Source of the DNA: Citrus sinensis
Taxonomy: Eukaryota > Streptophyta > Magnoliopsida > Sapindales > Rutaceae
Reading direction: 5' to 3'
NCBI RefSeq assembly: GCF_022201045.2
Contig: NC_068564.1
Span: 27,867,001-27,931,000, forward strand
Length of the DNA: 64,000 bases
This document shows, one piece after another, positions 11,801 to 24,639 of this stretch. Position 1 is the first letter of the stretch. Each line of letters begins with the position of its first letter. Made by a program: the position numbers and the translations under genes. Below the pieces are notes generated by a model, which was given only the letters and a program-made list of their open reading frames with translations, had not been told where the DNA came from and ran no database searches.

Positions 11801-13315
11801 GTGGTCTCACAACCTTTGGCACTGCATTTTTGTCGAAGTTTGAGTGTTCTCAAATGCCACATTCTGTGAGTAATCATCCTAGAAGTTAGAATTAAACTCT
11901 CTTTCTAGTCCTTTTATAACTCTTGAAGTATACTATTTTGTACTTGAAGCTGCTAGAGCACATAACACTTGTGGATACTCCTGGAGTTTTGTCAGGAGAG
12001 AAGCAACGGACACAGCGAGCCTATGATTTTACTGGTGTAACATCATGGTTTGCTGCAAAGTGTGACCTCATATTGCTTCTGTTTGATCCCCACAAACTTG
12101 ATATTAGTGATGAGTTCAAGCGTGTAATCACATCTTTACGCGGTCATGATGACAAGATTCGTGTGGTTTTGAACAAGGCAGATCAAGTTGACACTCAACA
12201 GGTAAGAGCATATTAAACCAAGTTGTTCCACATTTTTTCTGGTTTGGAACATACATGCTGTTGTACCATTGGATATACCTTTTTCATAGGGCAGCTCAGT
12301 CTGCTTACTTTCTTGTTCGCAGCTGATGAGGGTTTATGGAGCTTTGATGTGGTCACTTGGAAAAGTTCTTAATACTCCTGAAGTTGTTCGTGTATATATT
12401 GGGTAGGTTCTCGTCTTCACTTGCTAATGCCTGAATAATGATTTAGAATGTCATGGATTTGATGAAATACCAAGTACTTAGTGATGTGCTTAAGATCATG
12501 GTAGTTTTTAACTTTTTGATACCAGTTGTACCTTTAGTTGAGCATATATACATATGGTTTTTATTACACATCCAAGCAAGTTAGTATATATGCCCCTTCT
12601 TACACGCATTCGATGTTGTTTATTATGCAAAATTAATTTCTCTCATGCATTTGACAGCTCATTCAATGACAAACCTGCTAATGAATCAGCCTTTGGCCCT
12701 CTTGGTAAAGAACTATTTGAAAAAGAACAAGACGACCTTCTATCTGATCTGAAAGATATCCCCAAGAAGGCTTGTGATCGACGAGTGAGTTCATTGCATG
12801 CTATTTTCGGCAGCCTAGATTCATCTATTTAATGGTAATGGACCAAATTTGCAAATGGTTTCTGACCGAGATCTTATTTTATAGATAAATGAATTTGTGA
12901 AACGTGCCAGAGCAGCAAAGATTCATGCTTATATCATCAGTCATCTTAGAAAAGAGATGCCTGCTATGATGGGCAAAGCAAAGACTCAACAAAAACTCAT
13001 TGATAATTTAGCAGAGGAATTCGGAAAGGTTCAACTGTCTCTTTTTTCCAAGCATGTCAGGTCACATGATTGCCTTTTCCATCATGCTTAGATAGTTGAA
13101 ATATTGATTTTTTTTTTTTCCTTGAGTAGGTCCAGAAGGAATTCCATTTACCTCCCGGAGATTTCCCTAATGTCGAGCACTTCAAGGAGATATTGAGTGG
13201 TTACAGTTTCGATAAATTTGAGAAGCTGAAACCTAAGATGATACAGGTTGTTGATGATATGCTTGGTTATGACATTCCCGACCTCCTGAAGAATTTCAGA
13301 AATCCCTATGATTAG
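8837..13315 (+). CDS. EHD1: EH domain-containing ATPase, EHD1-type
   Basis: Many exons join to about 545 residues, as in Arabidopsis EHD1. The first ATG is 8837. Domain order: an N-terminal EH domain with an EF-hand loop (DGDGRITGNDATKF, about residues 30-45) and REFIAAMQ; a linker; then a dynamin-like domain with P-loop GQYSTGKT, switch motif GPEPTTDRF, DTPG and NKAD; and a helical C-terminal region ending KNFRNPYD. Plant EHDs have the EH domain at the N-terminus, unlike animal ones. Family knowledge: EHD proteins assemble on membranes and use ATP to tubulate or cut them in endocytic recycling. All nucleotide-binding motifs are intact. No break was seen. Confidence 0.95.
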
Positions 13316-14211
13316 GAGAGTGAGTGTGGCCATAGAAGATAAATGTATCAATTGTTAACAGAAAAAGTTTATCAGCATCCCGCCAGAAAATTTATTTGTT
13401 TCTAGATCGTTAGAGGTGAAAAACTCGTGTCTTTTATGCCCTTGTGCGACTCTTTGTATAATCCAGTTTTTAACTTTTAAGGAATCCTAAATGATTCTTT
13501 AATTTTGAAAAATTATTAACTCTACTAGATTATGCAAAGATGGTAACATTTATATTTGATTATTGTCCAAGAGAAATCAAAAGCATTGAAGGCAAGAGAT
13601 CGTTCAATTATTTGCAGGAAGCTTCAAGGAAAAAGCCCAGGAAGGAAATATGAAAATTGGATCTCTAAGATAAAAAGGAAATTTGTAATTTGAAAAATCA
13701 AAGATTTACGGTTAAATGCATTTTTGCATAATCTACTTTCCTAACTCCTATTAGGGACCTTAAGATAATTAAATTAATCAAAGTTAATATGCGGTTAATG
13801 TCTTGCCACTTTCTTAAATGAAATATGATATGGGACTGTTCATTATGCAAGGTTCTTCTGGCTGTCATTAGTCTAAAATCGTTATTGAATCAAGTCATTT
13901 TGGATGGGATTCTTTCTTTATTGAGGATTAAATGAGAACCCGAATTTTTATTCAATAAAAAAAAAAGAAGATATTTGTAGCATGTAATAAATAAATCAAT
14001 AATAGATCTTAGAGCATCAGTTTACGCACATGATAAAAAGGGCATGTTCCATTTTCACGTGTGATATGGACATATTTATCATATCTTACCATCTCAATAT
14101 ATATACATACTGCCAACATTTTGCCATACAACCAAACCCTACGTTAGCTTGCATTTGAATCAATCTTCTCTGTTAGCAAGAAAGTTAATAACCGTTAGAA
14201 ATCTTTTAGCC
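13316..14211. other. Intergenic: EHD1 3' flank and promoter of the DUF761 gene
   Basis: No gene. A tatatatacata stretch near 14097-14109 is a plausible TATA element about 100 bp before the next start codon. Confidence 0.5.
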
Positions 14212-14724
14212 ATGTCTCTTTATTACAACTCGGAGAATAAGCTTTCAAGCCCTAAGAGAGCATGGAAACGCTTGCTATCCACACTTCAATTACCTAAAGT
14301 ACTCAACCGTCGTGTTGCTCGAAGCAACACATTTCCTGGACGCCAAAACGTGTATAATAAATACCATCATTATCAGCATCAACAACAACAACAGATGATC
14401 ACTGGGAAGAGAGTTGATCATCAAGACATTGAAAGAAGTGTTGGAAGAAAAGTATTTGCACCAAATGATGGTCAATCTTCTAGTGATTATAAGGCCAATA
14501 ATTTGATGATAACGAGACGTGTTGCTGACGCGGAGAATGTAGTGGAGGAAGACGATGATGTGGTTGTTGGTTGTACGTCAATGGAGTCTGCGTTTGTGGC
14601 GCTGAGATTGCATGAAGTTGACGCAAAAGCTGAGGAGTTCATTCGGAGGAACAAGGAAGCTTGGAGACTTGAAAGGCAAAAATCCGTGGAAGAATTCTTT
14701 GCAATGTTGGCCCGCGGGTCATGA
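14212..14724 (+). CDS. DUF761 (cotton-fibre type) small protein
   Basis: Single exon, 170 residues from ATG 14212 (MSLYYNSENKL). The frame is open further upstream but has no earlier ATG. The N-terminal half is basic (KRAWKRLL, RRVARSNTF), followed by a Tyr/His/Gln run coded by CAA/CAG repeats and an acidic patch (EEDDDVVV). The C-terminus, VDAKAEEFIRRNKEAWRLER then KSVEEFFAML, is the DUF761 signature: a short amphipathic helix ending a plant-specific family of unknown biochemistry. It is intronless with a TATA-like element upstream. Real gene likely; role unknown. Confidence 0.8.
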   Translation: MSLYYNSENKLSSPKRAWKRLLSTLQLPKVLNRRVARSNTFPGRQNVYNKYHHYQHQQQQQMITGKRVDHQDIERSVGRKVFAPNDGQSSSDYKANNLMITRRVADAENVVEEDDDVVVGCTSMESAFVALRLHEVDAKAEEFIRRNKEAWRLERQKSVEEFFAMLARGS

Positions 14725-16326
14725 AGATATATTAATTACAATGCAACCATTGAGTTATGTTATTAATATATTCACTTTTTTTTTTGGGTTATTAAGGTGA
14801 ACTAATTTATTAAAGAAAATGTGATGATGAGAATGAAATTGATCATTTCACTTTTTTGTTATGTAATTATAGTCGCAGAAAACGATTATGTACTGATCAA
14901 ATCGGCGGCAGAACATAATGGAGATTGGAGACCATACTAAGCGGTGGCCTCTATAAAAAATTCAATTTTTTTTTTTTCAATATACATGATATGTCCTAAA
15001 TTATAATAGAAGTTTAAAAAAAATTATCTTTAGTAGAAATTACTAAATCATCGTGATATTTATATTAAACTAAGCGGTGGCCTCTATAACTTTAGTTTTT
15101 GCAATAAACACGTGGCCTAATCATTTATAATACCTAAATCTTACCTTTATTATAATTTGATTATAATCTGTCTATTTTTATAGAAAATAGCATGTAATAA
15201 TTCTCTTCTCTAACTCAATATCCAATTAAAAAAACTCACTATCTAACTCATGTCTACATATTTATTATTTCATTCTTTTACAATCTTAACTTTTTTTTTT
15301 AACATTATTCACTAGACCCCTATAATCAAAATTTTCAGCTTCCGCCCCTAGTAGATGATCTTAGACTTGTTTATTTAACACTTTATTAATTTGTTGTCTT
15401 ATTTTAATTTCAGCACATTTAAGTGACAAAATTTTGCATATTTTGAGCAATTATTTTGTGTTTTAATGTCCTTCGATAAATTTTAGGCATCTCTAATTAT
15501 ATACACAATTGTTATTGATGCGAGTTGCTATGTCAAATTTACTTGAGCTTTTGTTGATGTTCTTTCTCGATCTTTGCTTTATAATGATTTGAATTTCAAA
15601 AGACAATATTTTTTTTTTGTTAAAATTAAGGTCTCTCCAATTATTTTGCTGTCTTATTGTTGCCCCCCCAAAAAAAAAAAAAAAAAAAAAATTCGGATCT
15701 TACTGTCTTAAATATAATTCCTATCATTTGAGACAAGATCAAAATTCTTGAAATGCATGTACTCTATAGATTAGTTATTTATATAAAAAAGAAAAGAAAA
15801 AAAGAAAAAGTAATTATTTAAAGAAGAAAGATTATTACGTAATATTTTCCAAATTAAGATTAAGATTCCACTTAAATGAAAAGAGATATTTCGGTAAGAA
15901 TCAATAGCACCTTCAATTGTATAAAAATGGAATTCTAGTTATATCATTCATGGATCATACTGCGAAAAGACAAAGAAATTGACATATTTGCGCCATATAC
16001 CTCACTTTGTTTATAGTAAGAATCATCTCCGCCCAAGTGCCAAACCCATCATAAGATTTGAAAGCTTGGAAGACTACTTACTCTTTTAAGATACAGTATA
16101 TAGTTGTGAATTTCTTTTCCCCGACATAAATGTTATTATTATTATTATTAATTGTTTTTTTTTTTTTTTTGAAAAGTGAAAGAATACCCTTCCGTATCTG
16201 TGGAGGAAACTAGCCCAAACTGCTTTTACACTATCCAATTGGGCTTATCTTTATCGAAGTCACGGGCTAGTTAACATTTGAGTGGGGCTAATTAGCAGCT
16301 CTACTCTTTTGCGCTCCTTCATAAAA
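14725..16326. other. Intergenic repeat-bearing DNA
   Basis: No gene. The 21-bp sequence starting actaagcggtggcctctata occurs at 14936 and again at 15069, and a related cttccgcccctag lies near 15337-15349, hinting at a decayed transposon. Long A runs lie near 15668-15690 and (tta)n near 16132-16150. Confidence 0.4.
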
Positions 16327-16377
16327 ATGGCATCTTCGATTTCAGCTTCGAAGTCGAGCTCGCCATCTCCTGTGTAA
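16327..16377 (+). CDS. Upstream ORF in the SWIB gene leader
   Basis: ATG followed by 15 codons and TAA (MASSISASKSSSPSPV) lies in the probable first, non-coding exon, which seems to be spliced from gag|gtacc near 16390 to ttgcag near 16697. It could lower translation of the main frame. The transcript start is inferred, so it may not be transcribed. Confidence 0.4.
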   Translation: MASSISASKSSSPSPV

Positions 16378-16725
16378 CATCTCTTTCGAGGTACCAACTC
16401 AACCCATTCTCTTTCTTGTCTTTTACCTTTTTTTCTTAATTTTTAATTTTTAAAATGGGTCGTACACTCTTTGAAGTTAACTTTTGGTTATCTTTAGTTT
16501 GTAATATTCATATATGCGAATCAGTAATATTCATATATGCATATCAAATGTTCGATAAAATTCCCCTTCGACTCAGTGATATTACTGTGAGGCATGAGAA
16601 CTTAGTTAGTTTCGTTTACCTGGTGGTTTAAAGTGGAATAAGTAATAATTTTTATATCACACAGTGGCTTACCGTATATATTTGTTTGTGAGTTGCAGGA
16701 GGAAAGCAAATAGGAGAGTGTGATA

Positions 16726-17648
16726 ATGTTGCCACAGGGAGTGAAGAAAACCTTCATTGATAACCCGAAGAAGCTAGCCAATTTGATCGACCTTGTAAAT
16801 CTCCCTTCCACGCTTCGGGAGTTTGTGGGTCAGTCTCGGATCTCTCGTTTGGGCTGCTTCATGCGCGTCTGGTCTTACATCAAGACCAACAATCTCCAGG
16901 TTCTTAATCTTGCTTATTATTATTTTCCAGTTTCCAATTAAAAGTATATATGTTGGTGATTTTATGTGTGTCTTCAAACTTTAATAAATAATCCATGGTA
17001 ATCACGTGTCTGTCCTAAAGGTGATGCTTTGAGTGTCCTAATGGTGATGCTTATCTTATCAGATATTACATGCAACTATTTATACAAACGGAGCTGGCAT
17101 GGTATGGTTAGATGAGTATGAATGTGTTTTTTTTATTCTCGTTTATTCATTTTGACATTTTCAATTTTAATCTTCCAATAATTTTGTGCAACCTTAGTTT
17201 GTATATGTAACTTAGTTTGGTTGTGTTACTCATTATTGTATGAATGGGGCTCTTGTTTTAGCAATTGATTAGCTTAACCTGAAGGAGTTGGAATTTTGCA
17301 TATTGCGTTCGATTTTTAGTGCTATGATGCCGATATTCCATCATTTTATTTATTGTTTTAGCAATTAAATATCCTAACCTGAAGGAGTTGGAATTTTGCG
17401 TATTGCATTTGATTTTTAGTACTATGATGCTTATATACCATCATTTTCTTTCCTTCTTATTTTATAGCAATTTAGTTGAAAAATATTTATTACTAACTTT
17501 TATACTTTCATTGGATTAGGATCCCAATAACAAGAATGTGGTTAATTGTGACCAAAAGTTGAGGAGTATTTTGATGGGCAAGTCTCGGGTTGAGCTAGCT
17601 GAACTTCCTGCACTTATCAAATTACATTTTCCTAAAGATCCAAAATAG
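16726..17648 (+). CDS. SWIB/MDM2-domain protein
   Basis: Two coding exons (16726-16899 and 17520-17648) give 100 residues, almost all one SWIB domain: LPSTLREFVG, ISRLGCFMRVWSYIKTNNLQ, then the second exon with NNKNVVNCDQKLRSILMGK and a final LPALIKLHFPKDPK. Family knowledge: SWIB folds occur in chromatin-remodelling subunits and, in plants, as small stand-alone proteins found in nucleus or organelles. No clear transit peptide is seen. It probably corresponds to Arabidopsis At4g26810, next to the GDSL gene there as here. Nothing looks broken. Confidence 0.9.
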
Positions 17649-18381
17649 GCTGCAATTTGAGATAAGGTGTCTGTCTTTCTAAAATGCACCCATTTCGTTA
17701 TGTTGCATCTGTAAGATCAAGCATCTAGTTGTGTACGTAATAGATAAGAATTTGCACATATAAGTTTTGATTGTTTCATTGAAATTTTTGCTTCCTTTTG
17801 CACGTGTTTCTCCAATCATTATGATTTATGTTTTAAATTTAGTTCATAATGATAATTTTGTCGTGATCACACGTCCACATGATAGAGGGAGTTCATTAAG
17901 CAGATGTTTGAGTATTAATTTGTATCTGCTTTTCATGGAGATTCCTGAAGAATCACTTTTGTTATTTACTCACACCATTGTTGTTTAGATCAGATTTATC
18001 TTCTCAGCTACTTGTATAAAGAAATATATTTTTTTTATCGTTAAACGTTTTATGGGTCTGAACCATTCTGCATCTTGGATTTTGTGGAATTATCATCTGG
18101 AGCCTTTATCTTAATTAATTCAGCGATCATCTCATCAGATTCCATTTGTCATTCATATTTTTAAGAGAGCATATTCTAATAATTTTTTAGAGTCCATACT
18201 CAGAGAAATTAGAGACAATCTTCTTGAACGTTTATAAAATTTTCATTTTGGAGAATTTGTTTTGTATTTCTTCGGAAGAGAATTACATAGCAATAAGAAT
18301 GATAAAATATCAACAGATGCTATTGTGAATGATTAGGACTAGCACTACAACCATTAAATGCTGCATAATACTTTGTGATCT
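17649..18381. other. Convergent 3' flanks of the SWIB and GDSL genes
   Basis: No additional gene. The SWIB gene (+) and the GDSL gene (-) end towards each other here. Short open frames are not protein-like. Confidence 0.5.
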
Positions 18382-20356
18382 TCATAAAAACGTAGCTAGG
18401 GAAGTTCTAACCACATGATCTGCAATAATCCAATTCGTCTTCTCTGTTGGATGGAAGGAATCCCAAAATACATATTTGTTTGCATCTGAACATGTAAATG
18501 GGTTAATTTTAGAACACATGTAACCCATCTCGAAGAATCCGGTTCCACAACATGCTTTTGCTATGTCTTCGAATCCTGTGATTAGAAATTGCAATAAGAT
18601 ACTTTGAGTACACATGCAAATAGGTGCATGCTCATGCTCGTTCACACAATGCACAATTTTGAAGCTAAAAATACTTAACCTTGTTAGTCCGTATGATATA
18701 CTGCATTTTGCTAATTATATTTGCATGGTTTCATTCTCCTTTAAGTTATATCTCAACAAATAATGAAAAGTATTGAGGGACAGCTCTAAAGTTACATATT
18801 GGTGCTAATTTGAAGGAAAATAAAATGAAATCTAGGCCAAGCCAGAAACTAGATAGTACTACTTTATTCATATCAAATCATGAAAAGTAGATCCCTGGGT
18901 TTCTCTCTCTTATTTTTGGGTACTTTGGGGACCCAGTGGATCTGATACTTATGGAGGGTAGTCTCTCGTTCATCACTACTCTTTCCCTGTTGCAAGCGAG
19001 ATTCAATCGTTCATAACTGCCCTACTAGCTTCATGGAGTTTGTGCTATTTAACTACATATGAAAATACTGCAGAAAACTTACCAAATTTATTTGGGTTCT
19101 GAATGATATCTAAAAGAATATCATAGGGATTTGAAAACACTAGCCGGATGCCAGCAAGCTCCTTGTTCACCTTCATGATCATACCCTGCAACTTTTCATT
19201 AAATTTCTTAGCTACATCATTGTACTCCTGCACACAGTCACCTCCCGAGAAAATATTTGTCGCTCTTTCCAGTGGTAAACACCCCATTGGAGGAAGCCCA
19301 CTTAGGCATATATTTCGAGCTCCTAGCCGGTGAAGCTCTGTGATAAAATCTTTTGCAATTCCTGCAAGAAAATTCTGGTACTCCTCAATGTTGTACTCTG
19401 ATGGTCTACGTGGAAGTACATAGTAATTTTCCAGGAAATCATTAGTCCCTATGCTCACTAGGTACAGTGCTTCCCCAATGACCTTATTAGCTTTCTCATT
19501 GCCGAGAAACCCTCTGAGCTTCTCCTGGTATTCTTTATAGTACTCCATTTCCTTCCAAAGAGGGATTACAGACTGCAATCCAGGAGGCACAAATAAAATC
19601 ATCTTGTGATTAGAACATAGATAAGTTACTAATTCATTGGCTAATATATTCCCAAAAAGTCAAAATCTAAGCGATAGATGTTTTGTGAGATCTTCTAAAA
19701 TGTTAATGGGTAAGAGAATCAGAGTCAGTCGAATTTATTTACTGAAATACCCTAATCCTTTTTGGATAGACCCGCGTAGACTTAGAAATTTTGACAACTT
19801 AAAACTATCTGATAAAAATACTATTGATTTGATATATATATATATATATATATTATGAAAAGGCATGTCAGCATCAACCTGGAAAATGAGTAAACCTTAT
19901 TGAAAACTGATTGAAAACAAACTTTCTACGGACTGGGTGAGTTTTGTCTTTATCTAGTTTTACAGAGTCTGAAGCCATAACGGGACTTACCAGCACATCC
20001 GAAGTGGCGTTATCATAACCAGTTCCAGCTGAAGCAAAACAAACTCCCGTAGAAAAATCTGATATGTTATATGTGGGATCCAAATATGCAGGTATTGTTG
20101 GCTTGATGCGAAAAGCTTCAGAAATGAAGTCAGTCGGAATCCGACCATTGGAAAACCGACCAGTGGGCTTGCTATCGATAAAATCACGGCCATATGGCTG
20201 AAAGTTGCTCTTTAGGACTGTAGAGATCTCATTGTTATTCCCTGAATCAACAGAAGAGTCCCCAAACACAATGATTGCCGGAACTTTTGCATTTATTTTA
20301 AGGATTTGCACAAGGAGATGAGCTAAAAGAAACCAAAGCATGGCCTCGTAACCCAT
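18382..20356 (-). CDS. GDSL esterase/lipase
   Basis: Three exons (19991-20356, 19083-19572, 18382-18575 on the minus strand) join to 349 residues, the family norm. A hydrophobic N-terminus (AMLWFLLAHLLVQI) is a secretion signal. All four SGNH blocks are present: FGDSSVDSGNNN with the catalytic Ser (about residue 34), FSNGRIPTDF, IGTNDF, and DSFHPTEK with the catalytic Asp and His near the end. LPPMGCLPLE is also typical. Family knowledge: these extracellular enzymes hydrolyse esters in wax, cutin or cell walls; the substrate cannot be read from sequence. The likely counterpart is Arabidopsis At4g26790. Intron 1 carries a (ta)n microsatellite near 19831-19852. Confidence 0.92.
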
Positions 20357-21989
20357 ATCTAATGCTTTTGTCTATCTATCTGGTTTATATAATTACGAGT
20401 CTGGAGTGTTTGTTGGTCAAGTTGGTATGAATGACATTTTGTGCAGTGGTGAAGTAGGGAAGCAACAATAACTTTAAGGTGGATGAAGTTTGTTGAGACT
20501 TTTACTCGGCTTTTGCTTTATACAGGGGAGTTTCCAGGTCCTGTATTGAATTTTTTGATTTATTGGTTGCAGAGTCAAGACAGATTACGTGCTATTTCTG
20601 ATTAATGAAAACGATGGAATAAGAATCTTACTTGAAATAGAAGTGTTTCTCCATTTGTACTGTTGTAATAAAAAAATGTGAGAAAGACATGAGTAGCTTG
20701 GTAGCTTCTTTTTCCTAGCTGTTGTATTAATCGTTTGACAAAATTTCTTCTGAGTGAATGTCTTCAACCTTGTTAACTTGTCACAACAGCTAATGCCATT
20801 TTGACATCTTGCATGTTAATTTCAAGTTACATTTAATAGTAAAGTCGTGTGACACCAATTTACGGGTCAAGATCAACAACCCTAATTTTTCTTATACAAA
20901 TTGTTTGATGCAGTTTATGGACTGTGTTTGCGTTTTTGGTGAGCGTTATTTACTTATTTTCTGGGTTACAGCTTGAAGTTTTCAGGAGCATGGTTTTGTA
21001 ATTTGTATAGGCTTGACGTGAGGAAGAATTCATGCAGTTACAACAACAGGCTGGAACTAGAACTTCTCTTTCTTCTTTTTGTTGTCGTTTAGGACTGGCT
21101 TTACGCGCCTAAAGTTGGCTTGGATCGTGAAATTGATTCACGGCAGAAATGTGATCCACCGGTTCATGTGGTTTACGGCTGCGACTTTGGAGGATGATTT
21201 TTTTTTTTTTTTCGCATCAAATAGTGGCTTGTGCATTCGACTACGCCAAAGTGACAATAATTAAATAATTTTCCTATTGTTAGAATTTTAAAAATAGAAT
21301 TAAGAGTTATTTGATTATATCCTAAGTTTTTAAATGTTCTGAATTGCCATTTTTTAGAGCAAGTATTAATACACCGTGTATTTTTTTAAATAGGATTCGG
21401 ATCCACTAAATCCATGCATGGATTTTTAGAACATTCAGAATTTATTTTATCTTAATTTTAAACTCAGTCAAAATATTACTAACAAAGCAATCCAAATTTG
21501 AAGAATTAAAAAAAAAATTGTGGACTCAGCAATATTCAACCATGTACAACAATAATAAGATTATTTAAAAAAAAAAACAGAGAAAGGAAGAGAAACAACC
21601 CCCATGGCCCCATCAGTTAAAAGAAAAAAATTTTAGCCTCCCTGGTCCAGCTTTGATCACTAACAAATTTTCTCCACGTGGCATATGCAGCTCTGCTATT
21701 GGCTGTTAGCTTGATACGATTTTATGACTGTACTGCAGTCGCTGACGATGACATGACAGAACGACACAGTACCCGAAGCAGCGTTCTGATTCTTTCCGAA
21801 CTGTTGCGGTAGACGAGCAGCAGTGCTGTAAGGGCATTTGCGTCTTTTGACATGACACTAATGTTAGAATTTACAATTCCGCAAAATCTTTGTACAATTG
21901 TGTCATCTCATTGGCCCCATCATCACGGCGAAGGAACAAAAAGAAAAGAGAAGGAGAAGAAAGGAAAAAAAAAAAAAGAAATCGATCTG
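20357..21989. promoter_or_regulatory. Divergent promoter region between GDSL and pyruvate carrier genes
   Basis: The two genes point away from each other, so both promoters lie here. No further gene was found. The stretch 21,880-21,989 just before the carrier start is purine-rich (aaaagaaaag, gaaggagaag) and is probably leader sequence. Confidence 0.45.
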
Positions 21990-23916
21990 ATGGCAGCTAA
22001 CAAGCTCGTAGCTCTCTGGAACCACCCGGCTGGTCCTAAAACCAGTACGCTCTCTTATTTCTGTTCTTGTTTGTTTTCTTTTTTGAACTTTTTCCTTTTG
22101 TTTATAGATGGCTGCTTGGTCGTATCAAATAAATGAAATTTGTGAAAATTAGTTGGATTTAAAAAAAAAAATTGTGTTCTTTGATCAATCAATCCGAATT
22201 GGGCGACGGTTGTTGAAAATTCTTAAAAGAATTGTAAATTGACATCTGGGTGTACGAAATTGTATATGATGATTAGTGTTTAATCCTGAATTAGCCCCTA
22301 TTAATTGATGGAAGTAATTGATAATTAAGGAATCGTGGAGTGAAATTGAGTTGTGTGTTTACTTATTTTATTTACTCCTTAATGTAGTATATCTCAGAAG
22401 AGCTTATAATTTTGGCAGTTCATTTTTGGGCTCCAACATTCAAATGGGGCATCAGCATAGCAAACATTGCAGACTTTTCAAAGCCACCAGAAAAGATCTC
22501 CTATCCTCAGCAACTAGGTGTGCCTCATTAGAAATTTGAAGTTATTTGTTCCTGCATATATGGTATTTTAACGTCTTTCCAATACAGCTGTTACTGCTAC
22601 CGGAGTTATTTGGTCGCGCTACAGCATGGTGATTACTCCGGTATGTTTACTTTCTAGCATTAGAGAAAGATAAAAGAATTGCTTTTTGCTGTAGAGATAT
22701 TATGCCCTCTAAAAGTTGGAACTTTGCACACTGTTGTTGTGCTACATAATGGCATTGGTTGTCTCCTTTGTGTTTGTTTATCCATCATGCTAGCAGTTTA
22801 AAGTTTCTTGACTGATCAACTGTTGGCTAATTTTACACAAGCTTTTTTCATCTTTGTTTAGTTTATCTCCAATGTTATATTCCAGTTCTCCGTCTAAGTG
22901 TGGAATGATGATCCCATTGGGGAATCTAGATATAAAAATTCTTTCTATTATGTGCAAAGAAATCACTGGCATAGTGTGATTGTAGGATACTACATTTTGT
23001 TTAAGATATGTTTGGGAACAATTCTAATACTATATTACCTCCTGAGATTGTAGAAAAACTGGAACCTTTTTAGTGTCAACGTTGCAATGGCTGGGACGGG
23101 CTTGTATCAACTATCACGCAAAATCAAGTAAGTTGGACATCGAAATCTTGAATATCGTGTATGATTGTGGCAATAGTTTTGATGTTATTCTAATTGTATG
23201 TGAAGAATCTGTTTGGAGTCAAATTCTGCTTTCAAGGTATTTCTCATTTTGATGGTTTACAAGTCATTGTTCTGAAGGAAAGGAAAAGAAATTGAAACTG
23301 TTGTCAGATTTTTTGGCCAGTGAGAAAATATAAAGAGTAGACCTTCCAGTTTCTGAAACTAATTTAATCATATGCCGTGACTGAGGTAAAGTTTTTCATG
23401 TTCTTTTAAAGCCAAGAGAGCTTAACATTCCAATCATCTTTGTTTTGTTCTCATTAATTTTCAAGGGCTGGGAAGAGGCAGAAGTCGGAACCCTTGTCAA
23501 GGTTTTATCAGTTCTTATTATTATATTGTCCAAACACGTAATTGTCTCCTGTTAGGCCTAAGATACCATGATAAAATGAAACCATAGGTAGATGAAGTGG
23601 CCCTAATCTGGTTTGTTTTATTGATATTATCCTGAGCAAGCTCTCTATTGTTAATCCGATTCCTAGTCAACTTGTTCCGTTTGAGTTAGTCTTAAGGGCT
23701 ATGTTTGTTGCATCGCCTTTTTCCTGTGAATGATATTGTAACTTAATGTGATTGATCTATATTATGTTTCTTTTATAAATTTTCAGGCATGATCTCCATA
23801 TGATCTGAATGCTTTTATCTTTTAAGTCTTATGCCAATGATTTACTACTATAAATTTTCAGGCAAGATTACTTCTCCGAGAGCACCGAGATAGAGGCAGC
23901 TGCAGTGCAAGAATGA
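21990..23916 (+). CDS. Mitochondrial pyruvate carrier subunit, MPC2 class
   Basis: Five exons join to about 108 residues, the usual MPC length. Start MAANKLVALWNHPAGPKT, then IHFWAPTFKWGISIANIADF and PPEKISYPQQL, AVTATGVIWSRYSMVITP, NWNLFSVNVAMAGTGLYQ and a short polar tail ending EAAAVQE. The HFWAP, KWG, SYPQQ and WSRYS motifs are hallmarks of the MPC2 class. Family knowledge: a heterodimer with MPC1 moves pyruvate across the inner mitochondrial membrane. The last intron has two similar acceptors 75 bp apart (ending 23786 and 23861); only the second gives the conserved-length tail. Confidence 0.92.
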
Positions 23917-24639
23917 TGATGCAAATTTCCTAAAGCCTAAACTTGTACCATTTTTCCTTTTTTCTTTTTGCTATTGTGAAAAACTGAATGCATTTCAAAA
24001 ATGCTATCTTCGTTTGTTGTTGGATTGGTTGGTGCGAGTTGTCTAACGGTGCCAAATTGATTGTAATGAAAATGAAAATTAATATGATTACCTTAAATAT
24101 ATATGCTAAACATGTTTATGATCATGAGTTCTTTTGTCCTTTTTTTTTAAAGAGTACATGGACTGCATGTTAGGTGTTAAACCGCGTTATTGAACCTGAA
24201 AATTTCCATTCTAGGTTCAAAATTGATAGAGATTTCAGGTTTTCCTTTTTAGGCGGTCTTTTGTTTTTAGGATTTTTAGATGTCTGCTTATCGTTCTAAT
24301 TGCAGGTTTAAATTTCCCAGTCTGCTCTTTTTCTGGGCGAGATTTTTGTGATTAACAACCACTTTGCTTATGTTTATAGCTAGAGGAACAAACTATCGAT
24401 TTTGGTCAATTTAGCTTGAAAATTCCATAAATATTAATGCCAAATCAAATTCAGTTGTAAATGCTAACGGGTTGACCTTGTAGCATTTGTTGAAATATAG
24501 TCATTTAAAATTTATTTTAGGGTTATGAGAAGGCTCTTGAAGCATTGTTTTTCATCTATTCACAATTTATATACATATATGAATATTTTCAGCCTTTTTT
24601 TCTATTTTTTTTTTCCTTTATTTATGTAGGTAGAACCCT
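23917..24639. other. Intergenic, MPC 3' flank
   Basis: No gene or clear element. Ordinary AT-rich DNA. Confidence 0.5.
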
